Below, one piece after another: positions 34,384 to 35,076 of a stretch of DNA of 35,076 bases. The notes under the pieces were generated by a model. That model searched no databases. It saw only the letters and a program-made list of their open reading frames with translations, and was not told the origin of the DNA. Both the position numbers and the translations under genes were made by a program. Source of the DNA: Alloprevotella sp. OH1205_COT-284 (GTDB taxonomy: Bacteria; Bacteroidota; Bacteroidia; Bacteroidales; Bacteroidaceae); the NCBI RefSeq assembly GCF_003859795.1, contig NZ_RQYI01000025.1:1-35076 (forward strand), given 5' to 3'. How positions within the stretch are numbered: the first letter of the stretch is position 1; each line of letters opens with the position of its first letter.

Positions 34384-35071
34384 ATGGTGTTTCTCGCCAT
34401 GTGTTTCGTGAAATACACGCCTTTCATCGTTTCGTTCATCAGTCTGACGGCCGATGCGATCGTTGTGTATCACTTGCAAGAACCCGATTTGTGGAACATC
34501 TTCAAATTCCTTCTCTGCGCGCAGTTTTTCCTCTGCATGTTAGGCGAATTGCTACGTCGCGTGCTATCCGTACAAGCCCAAGACATCGACCAGCACCACC
34601 GCGAAGCGGCCTTGATGCACGCCGTGAGACTCAACCAACGAGAGATTGAGGCATATTTGCGCATGAGCAGCAACGACACCGACCGACGACGACACCGACC
34701 GCTTGTTTTCGATGCTCAAACCGAGCTCGCAACGCAACATCATCAATGCCGTGCACCAACATTTGCACAACCACCTGTCGGACAGTTGCAACCTCGCCAA
34801 CCTCCTACCCCTGCTCACCAAGTCGAAGGTGGAGGTGTGCAACCTCATCTTGCAGGGAAAGAAACGGAGCGAAATCGACCGGCTGCTCAACAAGACGGAG
34901 AAGAACATTGATGTGGTGCGCGCCCACATCCGCAAAAAACTCAACATCCCCGGCGAACAAGATCTCAAAAAATACCTCATAAAACTGGTTCATCCGACAT
35001 TTGGAGTGATGCGGCAATCGTGCAGCGCATATAGCCTTAACAGAAAATACCTTTCATCCCTAAAACCATAG
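34384..35071 (+). pseudogene. LuxR-type membrane regulator interrupted by a 16-base duplication
   Basis: Two frames together make one protein. The first (from ATG 34384, or TTG 34375) has two likely membrane helices, MVFLAMCFVKYTPFIVSFIS and about WNIFKFLLCAQFFLCMLGEL, then a helical linker ending YLRMSSNDTDR. The second frame continues LFSMLKPSSQRNIINAVHQH and ends in a LuxR/GerE-type helix-turn-helix (LTKSKVEVCNLILQGKKRSE, then LLNKTEKNIDVVRAHIRKKL). At the switch point ACGACACCGACCG occurs twice (34673-34685 and 34689-34701) with a 16-base period. Removing 16 bases joins the frames with no stop, giving 223 residues. As written the gene is broken, either a pseudogene or an off state. Its targets are unknown. 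Confidence 0.75.
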
Positions 35072-35076
35072 GCCAC

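Overview
The window looks like chromosomal DNA of a member of the order Bacteroidales (Bacteroidota). The genus cannot be fixed from the sequence. The evidence is a type IX secretion translocon gene (sprA/sov) behind ruvA, a DUF4492-cydA-cydB cluster, a pssA-psd pair with a DUF4834-type neighbour, a folP-cdaA pair, and promoters that repeatedly show the phylum's TTTG - about 20 bases - TAnnTTTG pattern. Shine-Dalgarno sequences are mostly absent, as is usual in this phylum.

Layout. 138-3165: an OmpA-like lipoprotein (minus strand), then a plus-strand run of a membrane-anchored repeat protein, a MaoC-type hotdog dehydratase and a YigZ/IMPACT protein. 3366-8209 (minus strand): an ABC-F ATPase, grpE, dnaJ and folC, with folC converging on yigZ across a shared terminator. 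8210-9359: a 1.1 kb non-coding stretch packed with short inverted repeats. 9360-12248: the cytochrome bd oxidase operon, led by a small membrane protein. 12535-13974: a PurF-like enzyme without its glutaminase nucleophile. 14332-22401: ruvA and the giant sprA. 22641-23764: a promoter with two palindromic operator-like sites, a multi-pass membrane protein and a small winged-helix regulator. 23911-25841: a secreted 5'-nucleotidase and a short secreted ORF. 25860-27044: tRNA-Glu(CTC) behind a possible 33-residue ORF, then a SpoU-family RNA methyltransferase. 27045-28140: mostly non-coding, with repeats, hairpins and one doubtful small ORF. 28233-30479 (minus strand): psd, pssA and a DUF4834-like gene for phosphatidylethanolamine synthesis. 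30500-32155 (minus strand): folP and cdaA, divergent from murF (32272-33618). 34033-34246: a complete tRNA-Lys(TTT) unit with promoter and terminator. 34384-35071: a LuxR-type membrane regulator broken by a frameshift.

Most genes are conserved housekeeping genes: chaperones, folate, peptidoglycan, phospholipid, c-di-AMP, recombination, respiration and protein secretion. The most interesting signals are four. (1) The frameshift in the last gene is accounted for exactly by a 13-base direct repeat with 16-base period; removing one unit restores a single 223-residue protein. (2) A pair of identical 15-base palindromes, 80 bases apart, flanks the start of transcription of a membrane protein/winged-helix operon. 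(3) The PurF-like protein keeps the PRPP loop and four iron-sulfur cysteines but has lost the glutaminase site. (4) In the ABC-F protein, all degenerate motifs fall in the same composite ATP site. No wholly new defence or mobile system was recognised.
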